From Paenibacillus auburnensis (GTDB lineage: Bacteria; Bacillota; Bacilli; Paenibacillales; Paenibacillaceae), in contig NZ_CAKMMG010000003.1 in NCBI RefSeq assembly GCF_927798115.1, positions 372,001 through 436,000 on the forward strand: DNA of 64,000 nucleotides. Direction: 5' to 3'. Under the pieces are notes generated by a model. That model did no database searches. It saw only the letters and a list, made by a program, of their open reading frames with translations, and was not told the DNA's origin. Shown here piece after piece: positions 29,800 to 37,043 of the stretch. The first letter of the stretch is position 1; the number at the start of each line of letters is the position of its first letter. Both the position numbers and the translations under genes were made by a program.

Positions 29800-30483
29800 C
29801 TACCGTTTGGTTTATCACGATTTAACCGCATTGAACAGTTATGTAAAAGCTCGTACTGTGCCTGGAAATCATATTTTCCAGTTGTACGAGCTTTTTATTT
29901 TGATGGAAAGCAGGCACCGGGTCTCGCCAATAACTTATACGAGAGTTTGCTTATTGGTAAGCCCAGCTGAATTGAAACGCGAGTTTCAACAGACAGAGGC
30001 GAAAAAAGTAGTCGTCAGTGATTTAACATACGTCAAAGTCAAAAACAAATGGCATTACGTATGTATCTTTGTCGATCTCTTTAACCGCGAAATTATTGCC
30101 TTCAGCACAGGATCCAACAAAGATGCAAGCCTTGTCGCACGGGCCTTTCTTCCATTCAAGGTGACCTGCGGGACATCCAGCTGTTCCACACCGACCGTGG
30201 CAGCGAGTTTAAAAATCAGCTAATTGATGAGACCTTAGCGACCTTACATATTGGCCGCTCTTTAAGCATGAAGGGCTGTCCATATGTTAATGCCGTGGCG
30301 GAAGCCACGTTTAAAATTATCAAAACAGAGTTTGTCAGCCAGTTGAAGTTTGACAGCCTGGAGCATCTCACGCTTGAATTCAGTGATTATGTTAACTGGT
30401 TTAACAAGCGGCGGATTCACGGAACACTAGGCTATGTAAGCCCGATTGAATATAAACGGTTGTCCCTTAAAAAGGCTGTCTAA
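29800..30483 (+). pseudogene. IS3-family (IS150-type) OrfB remnant
   Basis: Two frames together give the C-terminal two thirds of an integrase-type transposase: VVSDLTYVKVKNKWHYVCIFVDLFNREI, then after a frameshift near 30170 HTDRGSEFKNQLID and NWFNKRRIHGTLGYVSPIEYKR. The N-terminal part and OrfA are missing. The remnant ends with its own stop at 30483, and three bases later the sequence becomes the core of an attachment site (att2). Confidence 0.85.
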
Positions 30484-30485
30484 TT

Positions 30486-30510
30486 TTTTGAGATTGTGGA
30501 CCGATATGTT
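30486..30510. other. Attachment site att2 (attR type, fused to IS3 end)
   Basis: Core TTTTG (30486-30490) followed by AGATTGTGGACCGATATG, an element arm nearly the same as that of att3. The left arm is not sigK but the last bases of the IS3 remnant (TCTAATTTTTTG), which happen to resemble the sigK side (CGAATTTTTTG). Confidence 0.7.
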
Positions 30511-30600
30511 CTAGGTTACTATTGCAGTGAAGAGTCTACATACAAACAAGTAACCGCTTTTCGGTACGCTCCCTATACTGATACTTTTTTTGGGATAACC

Positions 30601-30831
30601 TTATTTGAAGTATTCTTCAGAGCACCACTTAATAATTTGCTCCCTTCCCTTCTCATGTATTTTTATAAGTTGGTTTAATACAAAAATTCGCTGAACTATA
30701 TCTTCTGTAAAGAAAAGTTGTCTCTTATAATAATTTATTTGATTCTGATATGGTCCTTGATACTTTTCGTTCTTTTCGTATATATGGAGCAGTTGAACAT
30801 GAAGATCAAATATTTCTTTATATGTCGCCAT
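30601..30831 (-). CDS. Small protein of unknown function, copy 2
   Basis: A 76-residue charged, mostly helical protein (MATYKEIFDLHVQLLHIYEKNE...). It is a clear paralogue of the product of 31598-31828, with about three quarters of residues shared. In both cases the gene follows a sigK 3' end and its terminator and lies next to an attachment site. I do not recognise the family. The position beside att sites would fit a recombination accessory factor, but no helix-turn-helix is obvious, so this is speculation. Confidence 0.65.
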   Translation of the reverse strand: MATYKEIFDLHVQLLHIYEKNEKYQGPYQNQINYYKRQLFFTEDIVQRIFVLNQLIKIHEKGREQIIKWCSEEYFK

Positions 30832-30891
30832 ATATCATAACACCCCTTAATTTCAATTTCGGCGATTTCTAAATCCTATTTCTAAAAAATC

Positions 30892-30926
30892 AAAAAATAA
30901 AAGCAACTCGTCCGTAGACAAGTCGC
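30892..30926 (-). terminator. Terminator of sigK copy B
   Basis: On the minus strand GCGACTTGTC-tacg-GACGAGTTGC is followed by TTTTATTTTTT. The same hairpin follows the complete sigK. Confidence 0.8.
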
Positions 30927-30972
30927 TTAATAAATGCTCTTTCGTTAACGGATGCTACTTTGTAATTTTGAA

Positions 30973-31477
30973 CTACCGCTTCACCTTATAAAACTCATGA
31001 TACAGCTTCATGAGTGCCCGTTTCTCAATCCGCGACACATAACTCCGCGAGATCCCCAGCTCCTTCGCAATCTCTCGCTGCGTCCGCTCTTCCCCGCCGG
31101 TGTCGAGGCCAAACCGCCCCACCACAACTTCCTTCTCCCGGTCATCGAGGATGTCCAGATTACGATATATCTTACTCTTCTCAATCTTAAGATCCACTTC
31201 TTTAACAATATCATCCGCGTCAGAGCCGAGGATATCGATCAGCGTAATCTCGTTGCCTTCCTTGTCCGTCCCGATCGGATCATGCAGGGATACATCCTTT
31301 TTGGTCTTTTTAAGCGATCTCAAATGCATCAGGATTTCGTTTTCAATGCAGCGGGCAGCAAAAGTAGCCAGCTTAGTTCCCTTATTCGGCCGATAGCTTT
31401 CTATGGCTTTAATCAGACCTATAGTGCCAATAGATATTAAATCCTCCATATCTTCCCCAGTATTATCGAATTTTTTG
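30973..31477 (-). CDS. sigK: sigK 3' part, extra copy B
   Basis: A second copy of codons 68-233 of SigK, entering in frame from att3 and ending HEFYKVKR rather than HEFYKAKR. Apart from that residue the protein is the same as the other copies, while many codons differ at third positions (for example in the MEDLISIG segment). It has no promoter or first exon here. It would become functional only if joined to a 5' part through att3. Conservation of the protein with silent drift suggests it came from a functional sigK of a related strain, not from recent copying within this genome. Confidence 0.88.
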
Positions 31478-31498
31478 AGGTTGTGGACCGATATGTCA
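31473..31498. other. Attachment site att3 (attR type)
   Basis: Core TTTTG (31473-31477), sigK 3' sequence on the left, element arm AGGTTGTGGACCGATATGTC on the right. Compared with att1 the arm lacks the AC before CGA and differs further out, so att2 and att3 form a separate subtype. Confidence 0.8.
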
Positions 31499-31597
31499 CA
31501 GTGTATATGTTACTCTCACAGGAAAGAATCTACATCCAAACAAGCAACCGCTTCTCGATACGGCGGCTTCTATATTGACACAACTCTTTTGGAATCC

Positions 31598-31828
31598 TTA
31601 TTCGAAATATTCTTCAGCACACCACTTAACATTTTCCTCTCTTCCCTTCTCATGGATCTTTATGAGTTGGTTCAACACAAAAATTCGCTGAACTATATCT
31701 TCTGTAAGAAGAAGTTGTTTCTTAAAATAATTAATTCGCTTCTGATTTGCTCCCTGATGCATTTCGTTCTTTTCGTATATATGGAGCAGTTGAACATGAA
31801 GATCAAATATTTCTTTGTATGTTGCCAT
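31598..31828 (-). CDS. Small protein of unknown function, copy 1
   Basis: A 76-residue paralogue of 30601-30831, sharing FDLHVQLLHIYEKNE and IVQRIFVLNQLIKIHEKGRE. ATG 31828 (MATYKE) is supported by GGGGGC upstream; a frame opening at 31849 has no site. It follows the complete sigK and its terminator. Repetition of sigK end, terminator and this gene in about 0.98-kb units suggests the unit moved as one piece. The function is unknown. Confidence 0.65.
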   Translation of the reverse strand: MATYKEIFDLHVQLLHIYEKNEMHQGANQKRINYFKKQLLLTEDIVQRIFVLNQLIKIHEKGREENVKWCAEEYFE

Positions 31829-31875
31829 AATAAAGCCCCCTAATTGCAATGCCTGTGACTTCTAAATCCCACTTC

Positions 31876-31911
31876 TAAAAAACAAAAGCAACTCGTCCGT
31901 AGACAAGTCGC
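31876..31911 (-). terminator. Terminator of the complete sigK
   Basis: GCGACTTGTC-tacg-GACGAGTTGC on the minus strand, followed by TTTTGTTTTTT; the same as that after copy B. Confidence 0.8.
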
Positions 31912-31955
31912 TAAGTAAAGGGCCTTTTATTAACGAATGTTACTCTGTAAATCGG

Positions 31956-32657
31956 TTATCGCTTCGCTTTATAAAACTCATGATACAGCTTCATGAGCGC
32001 CCTTTTTTCAATCCGCGATACATAACTGCGGCTAATTCCTAGCTCCTTTGCAATCTCCCGCTGCGTCCGCTCTTCCCCGCCGGTGTCCAGGCCAAAGCGG
32101 CCAACCACGACTTCCTTCTCCCGGTCATCCAAGATGTCCAAATTACGATAAATCTTACTCTTCTCGATCTTTAGATCCACTTCCTTCACAATATCATCTG
32201 CATCTGAACCAAGGATGTCGATCAGCGTAATCTCGTTACCTTCCTTGTCCGTCCCGATCGGATCATGCAGGGATACATCTTTTTTGGTCTTTTTAAGCGA
32301 TCTCAAATGCATGAGGATTTCATTTTCAATACAGCGGGCCGCAAAAGTTGCGAGCTTCGTACCCTTATTCGGGCGATAGCTCTCGATAGCTTTAATCAAC
32401 CCAATAGTACCAATGGAGATCAGGTCCTCCATGTCTTCACCCGTATTATCGAATTTTTTTACTATATGAGCTACAAGTCTCAAGTTGTGTTCAATCAGCA
32501 AATTTCGTGCTTTAGCGTCTCCCTCGGCCATCATTCCTAAGTATTTACTCTCATCCTGCTCGGAGAGTGGTTGTGGAAAAGCATTGTTTCTTACATACGA
32601 CACCAGCAGTGTTAACTCTTTAATCAGCAGCGCAATCGTGCTTATGATTCCAGGCAA
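31956..32657 (-). CDS. sigK: Complete sporulation sigma factor SigK
   Basis: A full 233-residue SigK. The N-terminal 20 or so residues form the pro-sequence ([20 protein letters not shown]) removed in the family by SpoIVFB-type proteolysis; [13 protein letters not shown] follows, then regions 2 and 4 as in the separate parts. The start is TTG at 32657 with GGGAGGTG at 32664-32671, the same as the interrupted 5' copy. At the would-be crossover the DNA reads CATATAGTAAAAAAATTCG; rebuilding from the current att1/att5 would give CATATAGTCAAAAAATTCG, so this copy is not simply their product. It lies inside the sigK element and could supply SigK without excision. Confidence 0.93.
   Translation of the reverse strand: MPGIISTIALLIKELTLLVSYVRNNAFPQPLSEQDESKYLGMMAEGDAKARNLLIEHNLRLVAHIVKKFDNTGEDMEDLISIGTIGLIKAIESYRPNKGTKLATFAARCIENEILMHLRSLKKTKKDVSLHDPIGTDKEGNEITLIDILGSDADDIVKEVDLKIEKSKIYRNLDILDDREKEVVVGRFGLDTGGEERTQREIAKELGISRSYVSRIEKRALMKLYHEFYKAKR
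32456..32460. other. Intact attB-like junction in the complete sigK
   Basis: The position equivalent to the crossover in the interrupted gene. Both sides are sigK sequence; the core is AAAAA on the coding strand instead of CAAAA, a silent change at Val-66 (GTA for GTC). Confidence 0.6.
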
Positions 32658-32727
32658 CTTGGCGACACCTCCCGCACATGTACAATGAAACCGATCAGCA
32701 ATGAGAACTACGGGTTCATGGTCCTTT

Positions 32728-32755
32728 TATTCTATGTGGGTAAGTGCCTAGAAGT
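32728..32755 (-). promoter_or_regulatory. SigK-type promoter of the complete sigK
   Basis: On the minus strand AC, a 17-base spacer and CATAGAATA match the SigK consensus (AC, 16-17 bases, CATAnnnTA). The same promoter precedes the interrupted 5' copy. It fits positive autoregulation known for sigK, although a SigE contribution cannot be excluded. Confidence 0.6.
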
Positions 32756-32822
32756 GCATGTACAGTCAAAACAGAATCATAAATAAACTACAACTACTGA
32801 TTCCTAAGCTAACGTATGTGGA

Positions 32823-33008
32823 TCACCAATCAGAAAGATCCAGTTCTCGTCCGCAAACATCACACTGCACCTTAACAACTAAACCAAGTCCTGTTGGTAT
32901 GAACATATAAGCAAATTTTGCACCAGCCACATCCCTTGCGACACACGAATCCCAAGCTTTAATCTGTCGGTTCATCTCTTCAGTAATTTGAAAATTCAAT
33001 TCAGTCAT
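32823..33008 (-). CDS. Small element protein with a CxxC pair
   Basis: A 61-residue protein (MTELNFQITEEMNRQIKAW...) with one CDVC pair near the C-terminus and an isolated Cys earlier. The start is ATG 33008 after GGAGGAGAAATAA. It lies 18 bases downstream of the serine recombinase on the same strand, so the two are likely co-transcribed. Family not recognised. A small gene beside an integrase could encode a directionality factor, but nothing in the sequence shows this. Confidence 0.6.
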   Translation of the reverse strand: MTELNFQITEEMNRQIKAWDSCVARDVAGAKFAYMFIPTGLGLVVKVQCDVCGRELDLSDW

Positions 33009-33026
33009 TTTATTTCTCCTCCAAAA

Positions 33027-34673
33027 TTATTTTGCCAACGGTAATTTTTTAGTTAACGCCAATGGAATATCATTTTCCATTCCAACATCTAGAGTTTCGA
33101 TAAGACCACTTAAGCTGCCAATTATACTGACATTCAGCACCTCTCCTTCTGACTTAAGGACAATCTCATCAATGAGAGTTTCAATAATAAAACGCTTTTC
33201 TTCATATACTAGCTCGGCTCCCTTGCTGTTAATGAATTCATTAATCCGTTCAACAGCTTTCAAATTCTCACCACGCGAAAAATGTTGTTCTCTATGCACT
33301 TTAATTTGTCCCTCGTACAAATCCAGCTGCGACTGTAGATCATTGATTTCTTTCAATAATTTATGGGATTCCCTCGTGAACTCATCTTCCGTAATTACAT
33401 CTCTGCGGAACATGATTTTCAGTTTTTCTATTTCCTTTCTTTTATCATCCATTTGATTCTTAAAGATACCTGCTCCTATAAGCAACTCTTCAACAATCTC
33501 TTGAACTTGTCCACCTAACCGCTCAATATAATCCTCCGGGTTAGATAAAGCCTCCATGACCATATCCCAAATAAATTCCTCTAGTATTTCTGCTCTTATA
33601 CTGTGCGTAGGACACGGTTGTACAATACCATAAACCTTTGGATAAACGTTCGGACAGCGATAGCACCTATACTTTAGCTTTATGCCCGTTGCTTTATTGC
33701 AACGTCCAGTATACGTTGTACCTGCCCACTTACGACCACAATGACCACAGCGGATTAGTGACTTTAATAAGTAATCAAATTGTACATTACCGGAACGAGT
33801 GTAGTTCTTAATACGTTGTTGCCTAGCCTGCTCGAATAATTCTTCAGAGACAATTGGCTCAATCTCAACTAAGATCCATTCACTTCGATCGCGAACTGTA
33901 TATGTTTTTTTAGGCTTACCGGCTTGGGTACGTTGCCCTTTGAGTTTTTTCACTTTCCTACGATTGTAATAGTAACGACCGATGTATATTTCAGAACTAA
34001 GCATTCGTCCAATTGAACTTGCCCCCCAGTTCCCACTGGTTGAACGTTTTGGCGAAGCTCCAATGGCAAAAAGCTTCTCACCAATTTCACGCATCGTCAT
34101 ATTATCGTTCAAGTACCAGTCATAGACCTTTCTTACATACTCTGCTTCTGTCTGATTTATATTGAGCCTTCCTTCCACCCAATCATAGCCAAAAGGGGGG
34201 CATCGCATAGGCATGATCTTCTTATCTTTTTCAACAGCTGTAAGTCTTCCCCTGACTGTTCTTTTCTTAATTAATGATAGTTCGTATTGAGCAATGACAC
34301 TCATCAGGTTGAAAAATAGCTGTCCTTCTGGAGTATTCTGATATTCCGTATCAACAAAAATAAGCTGGACATCTCGAGCCTCAAATTCACGGCAGAGATA
34401 CAATTTGTCCGTCAAATCCCGTGACAAGCGATCCGGATGTGTAATGATGACCCGATCAATTAAGTGGTCATTGATTGCTTGACGCAACTCATTCATTGCC
34501 GGCCGCTCAATATCTTCGCCGCTAAAGCCCTCCTCTCGGTAAACCTTAATGGCTTCATTCTTAATGCCTAACTCTTTTGCTTTTTTCATACAGAGTTCTA
34601 TTTGGTGCTCTAAACTGTACCCCTCTGCTACCTGCATACCTGTAGAGACTCGTGGATATATTGCTGTGAACAT
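33027..34673 (-). CDS. Large serine recombinase (SpoIVCA-like)
   Basis: A 548-residue site-specific recombinase. The N-terminal catalytic domain has the nucleophile Ser-10 in YPRVSTGMQ and the motif ITHPDRLSRDLTDKL; a recombinase domain follows (PPFGYDW...NMTMREIG), then a zinc ribbon with CGHCGRKW and CYRCPN near residues 305-345, and a C-terminal coiled coil (EIEKLKIMFRRDVITEDEF). This is the architecture of SpoIVCA and of phage large serine integrases. It is the only serine recombinase in the window, so it is the natural candidate to act on the sigK attachment sites. The start is ATG 34673 after GGAGAAG. A LexA-like box upstream suggests DNA-damage control; SpoIVCA itself is known to be sporulation-controlled. 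Confidence 0.93.
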   Translation of the reverse strand: MFTAIYPRVSTGMQVAEGYSLEHQIELCMKKAKELGIKNEAIKVYREEGFSGEDIERPAMNELRQAINDHLIDRVIITHPDRLSRDLTDKLYLCREFEARDVQLIFVDTEYQNTPEGQLFFNLMSVIAQYELSLIKKRTVRGRLTAVEKDKKIMPMRCPPFGYDWVEGRLNINQTEAEYVRKVYDWYLNDNMTMREIGEKLFAIGASPKRSTSGNWGASSIGRMLSSEIYIGRYYYNRRKVKKLKGQRTQAGKPKKTYTVRDRSEWILVEIEPIVSEELFEQARQQRIKNYTRSGNVQFDYLLKSLIRCGHCGRKWAGTTYTGRCNKATGIKLKYRCYRCPNVYPKVYGIVQPCPTHSIRAEILEEFIWDMVMEALSNPEDYIERLGGQVQEIVEELLIGAGIFKNQMDDKRKEIEKLKIMFRRDVITEDEFTRESHKLLKEINDLQSQLDLYEGQIKVHREQHFSRGENLKAVERINEFINSKGAELVYEEKRFIIETLIDEIVLKSEGEVLNVSIIGSLSGLIETLDVGMENDIPLALTKKLPLAK

Positions 34674-34691
34674 TGGTCTTCTCCTTTCCTT

Positions 34692-34985
34692 TCACTTCTT
34701 TTGATTTTTGTGTTGACGAAGCTGTTGAAGCTTTCGATAGTACTCTTCTGGATCAAACTGAGTATTATTATGCTCAATCACCTTACAGCAGACAAAAGAT
34801 GTATTTATTAACAAAGCTATCTCCGTGTAGTCCATTGAATCAAAATAAACTTTTACATCCATAGGCCCTGTTGTACGAACGTGCTCAAACCATTGTTCCT
34901 TAATAGCCAATGGACATGAATAATGCTTATCATTGAATTTGATCCCTTGTGCTGTAATCAAGCCATGACTTTTATTGAGTGGCAA
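34692..34985 (-). CDS. Mu-type transposase C-terminal-domain-like small protein
   Basis: A 97-residue product (TTG start at 34985 after GAGGAGAG). The segment KSHGLITAQGIKFNDKHYSCPLA and VKVYFDSMDYTEIALL resembles the C-terminal beta barrel of Mu/TnsB-type transposases (pattern: G-I-x-F-x-x-x-x-Y ... V-x-V-x-x-D-x-x-D). No catalytic domain is present. It could be the stranded end of a lost transposase or a small protein derived from one. It sits 18 bases upstream of the recombinase in the same orientation and shares its promoter region. Confidence 0.55.
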   Translation of the reverse strand: MPLNKSHGLITAQGIKFNDKHYSCPLAIKEQWFEHVRTTGPMDVKVYFDSMDYTEIALLINTSFVCCKVIEHNNTQFDPEEYYRKLQQLRQHKNQKK

Positions 34986-35003
34986 GCGGCATCTCTCCTC
35001 ATA

Positions 35004-35017
35004 AGAACAAGTGTTCG
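35004..35017. promoter_or_regulatory. LexA/SOS-box-like dyad before the recombinase
   Basis: On the minus strand CGAACACTTGTTCT compares with the Bacillus-type box CGAAC-RNRY-GTTYG, differing at the third spacer base and the final base. It lies between the terminator at 35050 and the small gene before the recombinase. SOS control is inferred. Confidence 0.4.
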
Positions 35018-35049
35018 TATAAAGTATTATGTCCGGTTTAAAGAAAAAT

Positions 35050-35073
35050 AAACCGACTGTTGTCAGTCGGTTT
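35050..35073 (-). terminator. Terminator upstream of the recombinase unit
   Basis: AAACCGACTG-ttgt-CAGTCGGTTT, followed on the minus strand by ATTTTTC. It separates the genes at 35063-36286 from the recombinase transcript. Confidence 0.8.
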
Positions 35074-35203
35074 TCTTAATTATTTTTTTCAGGATGTAAT
35101 CGATAACTTTGCCTTTCTTTGATTGAGCATTTACCTTTATAGGTAAACATTCAGTTGTTTTATATTCTTTTAACTCTTCTTTAGTTCGAATCATTTTACT
35201 CAT
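35063..35203 (-). CDS. Small basic protein, 46 residues
   Basis: ATG 35203 to TGA 35063 encodes a Lys-rich peptide beginning MSKMIRTKEELKEYKTTEC and ending YILKKIIKKTD. The start overlaps the previous stop (35196-35198) by eight bases, and the stop lies within the terminator stem. The basic composition would suit nucleic-acid binding, but the family is unknown. Overlap on both sides supports it as the last gene of a compact operon. Confidence 0.45.
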   Translation of the reverse strand: MSKMIRTKEELKEYKTTECLPIKVNAQSKKGKVIDYILKKIIKKTD

Positions 35204-35396
35204 CTGCATTACGCTTATCATGAAAATCCTTATCTGCTTTATGATCTTCCTCCTTCATCCACTGCTCAATAATTTCAAGCGCCTTTTTTCTTTTCGGTTC
35301 ATCTACTGGCCCTTTTTCATCCAAACAAAAAACCTCCTGATATTGTAATATCAAGAGGTTTTCCTGTATTAATTTATTATCACGTTCCTCACTCAA
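35196..35396 (-). CDS. Small acidic hypothetical protein
   Basis: Up to 66 residues, highly charged (DEKGPVDEPKRKKALEIIEQWMKEED...). The frame can start at ATG 35396, overlapping the previous stop by four bases. An in-frame TTG at 35324 with AGGAGG upstream would give a 42-residue protein. A hairpin inside the gene covers that AGGAGG. No family recognised. Confidence 0.5.
   Translation of the reverse strand: MSEERDNKLIQENLLILQYQEVFCLDEKGPVDEPKRKKALEIIEQWMKEEDHKADKDFHDKRNADE
35329..35361 (-). terminator. Hairpin with ribosome-binding sequence in its 3' arm
   Basis: On the minus strand AACCTCTTGATATT pairs with AATATCAGGAGGTT and is followed by TTTTG. It could end transcripts of the 35393-36286 gene, and its 3' arm contains the AGGAGG before TTG 35324, so it could also mask translation. 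Confidence 0.55.
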
Positions 35397-36286
35397 TACA
35401 GTGAGGGGGGCTTAACAATGAATTCAATCGGATAACAAACTGGGCGCTTTGAAAGTACGTGTCTCATTACTACTGTATGATTGATTTGACTAGGGATAAC
35501 TGTTGGCATCAAGCCGTAACAATAACGTTCTCCTTGAAACAATCCTATAAACATTTCATATTCTTGATTACTAGCATACGTATTACAAAGCTCAATACTT
35601 AAGGTACCAAAGAGATGCTCCACACGTAGATATAGTTTAGTTTTTGTAATTAAATCTGTTAGGGTAACTGCTCGTACATCATGAGTGTTATGGTCAAGTC
35701 CATTTAAGAAAGCACTAAATTCTTGCTTACTATAATGTAATGAGACATCATTCAAGTAAACAAAATGTTCGGTGTTCCAAGTTAGATCAGGCTCAGGTAC
35801 TAAAAGCCATTGGAGCGGTAGCCTTGAGAGCAAGGAAATAAAGGCCAGGAACTCAATTGGATAATTAATATCGGCTACAATCTGCCGCTCTCCTGATAAC
35901 TGTTGATATTGACTTGAAGCCTTTACCTCTTGTGCTTGAAGATTATCAACATTCGTAAAATTAGTCATTTGATCATTATTTATGCGAAATCGGGTATTTA
36001 ACTCATATTTGTTGAAACCGAGTATTTCTTCTCGCATTATCACCACTCGCCTTGCGGCCACAAACTTTATATGCAAGAGAAAAGCCCTCACTTCATTAAG
36101 ATCCATTCTCAAAAAGAGTAATTCCGTCCACTTATAGGTAAATCTACCTTTTAAATCTCTTTTATATTCAATTAAATTTTTAATAGCTGTAGGGTCAGTA
36201 GAGTCAGCTTTAGTAAAAAAGCTCCGTATTCGTGTAAGTGCTACAATAATATCGGATAATTCAATCTTGTTACGCTTTTTCCTCAT
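35393..36286 (-). CDS. Hypothetical element protein, 297 residues
   Basis: A soluble, mixed-charge protein with no signal peptide or membrane helix and no motif I recognise. The N-terminus is basic (MRKKRNKIELSDIIV) and the middle has hydrophobic helices (YPIEFLAFISLLSRLPLQWLLVP). ATG 36286 follows GGTGATATC. It is the first gene of a minus-strand set (36286-35063) just upstream of the recombinase. Similar hairpins built on CTCACT/AGTGAG lie at its end (35387-35406) and upstream (36327-36364). Confidence 0.6.
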   Translation of the reverse strand: MRKKRNKIELSDIIVALTRIRSFFTKADSTDPTAIKNLIEYKRDLKGRFTYKWTELLFLRMDLNEVRAFLLHIKFVAARRVVIMREEILGFNKYELNTRFRINNDQMTNFTNVDNLQAQEVKASSQYQQLSGERQIVADINYPIEFLAFISLLSRLPLQWLLVPEPDLTWNTEHFVYLNDVSLHYSKQEFSAFLNGLDHNTHDVRAVTLTDLITKTKLYLRVEHLFGTLSIELCNTYASNQEYEMFIGLFQGERYCYGLMPTVIPSQINHTVVMRHVLSKRPVCYPIEFIVKPPSLY

Positions 36287-36326
36287 TTTGATATCACCGG
36301 AAAAAGCATATTAAAAAATGGAGTTA

Positions 36327-36364
36327 CTGGTCCTTGCTCACTTTATACAGTGAGTAAGGTCCAG
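36327..36364. terminator. Long hairpin upstream of the hypothetical gene
   Basis: CTGGTCCTTGCTCACT-ttatac-AGTGAGTAAGGTCCAG pairs at 14 of 16 positions. Its apex matches the CTCACT-caatac-AGTGAG hairpin at 35387-35406. Confidence 0.55.
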
Positions 36365-36483
36365 TACTGATTTTTTGGGGTATCATGATTAACCAGTTCA
36401 AGGACAGATCTTAAAAGACAAGGAGTGAAATCGATAAATAATAAACAAACACACGCACAATCACTTTTAATTCCTTTTATCAT
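36343..36483 (-). CDS. Possible small protein or leader peptide, 46 residues
   Basis: ATG 36483 (MIKGIKSDCACVCLLFIDF...) with AAAGGAGGTG at the right distance upstream, ending TAA 36343 in the apex of the hairpin at 36327-36364. Cys-rich and hydrophobic in the middle. The strong site is the main support; stop-in-hairpin placement would also suit a leader peptide that affects the gene downstream. Confidence 0.35.
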   Translation of the reverse strand: MIKGIKSDCACVCLLFIDFTPCLLRSVLELVNHDTPKNQYWTLLTV

Positions 36484-37043
36484 TATAAGTCTGCACCTCC
36501 TTTAAGTGTTCATATTGATTAAAGATAACATGCATAAATTCTTCATATGCCAATTACGCTTTATCAAATTAAAGGATTTGAAACATAACAAAAATTATGG
36601 TTCAAATTTGGGATTAAATGTAAAAAAAGACATTCCTCCGTCTTGGAGGAAATGCCTTTTAGAAATTTTCGAATAGTACATAAATTAAACTACTTACCTT
36701 TAAAAAAGGGCTACGATTAGCCTTATTTCCAAAGGTTGTTCCATCCTCGTCAAGCAAAAATTCCTTTTAGAAATTTGCAAACGTTCATGGATACACTGCT
36801 TTTTCCGGCGAGTGATTTTCAATCACAATTGGCCGTCCGCTGTATGTCTCTAGTTTAATTCAGTCATCGCAATTCTTGCGTACACAGTTAAGAAACATAC
36901 CCAAAGTGTGTCGATTTAAATACTTGTTGTTAGAATAACATATCTGTGTATTTTACACTATACCTTTTCATTCATTCTTTATAGTGAATACTACGATGTA
37001 TATTACTCTTATATTGAGAAACACTATTAAAGAGGTGGAGAAA
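36484..37043. other. Non-coding region before the tyrosine recombinases
   Basis: AT-rich, no supported gene. An imperfect hairpin around CATTCCTCC/GGAGGAAATG lies at about 36627-36655. CCTTTTAGAAATTT occurs twice (near 36653 and 36766). The end of the trio element probably lies here, but I could not identify terminal inverted repeats. Confidence 0.4.

Noticed and set aside
29807..30483. IS3 copy as an active insertion sequence
   Set aside because: The N-terminal half, OrfA and one end are missing, and the frame is broken.
16535..30483. Antibiotic biosynthesis cluster based on the condensation-type gene
   Set aside because: No adenylation, carrier, thioesterase or polyketide domains are present.
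30973..32657. Recent tandem duplication or assembly error as explanation for the sigK copies
   Set aside because: The copies differ at many silent positions, have different terminators outside (copy A), and their junctions are clean recombination sites. Independent origin fits better.
36484..37043. CRISPR-like or other short regular repeats
   Set aside because: Only a twofold CCTTTTAGAAATTT repeat is visible; there are no regularly spaced repeats anywhere in the window.
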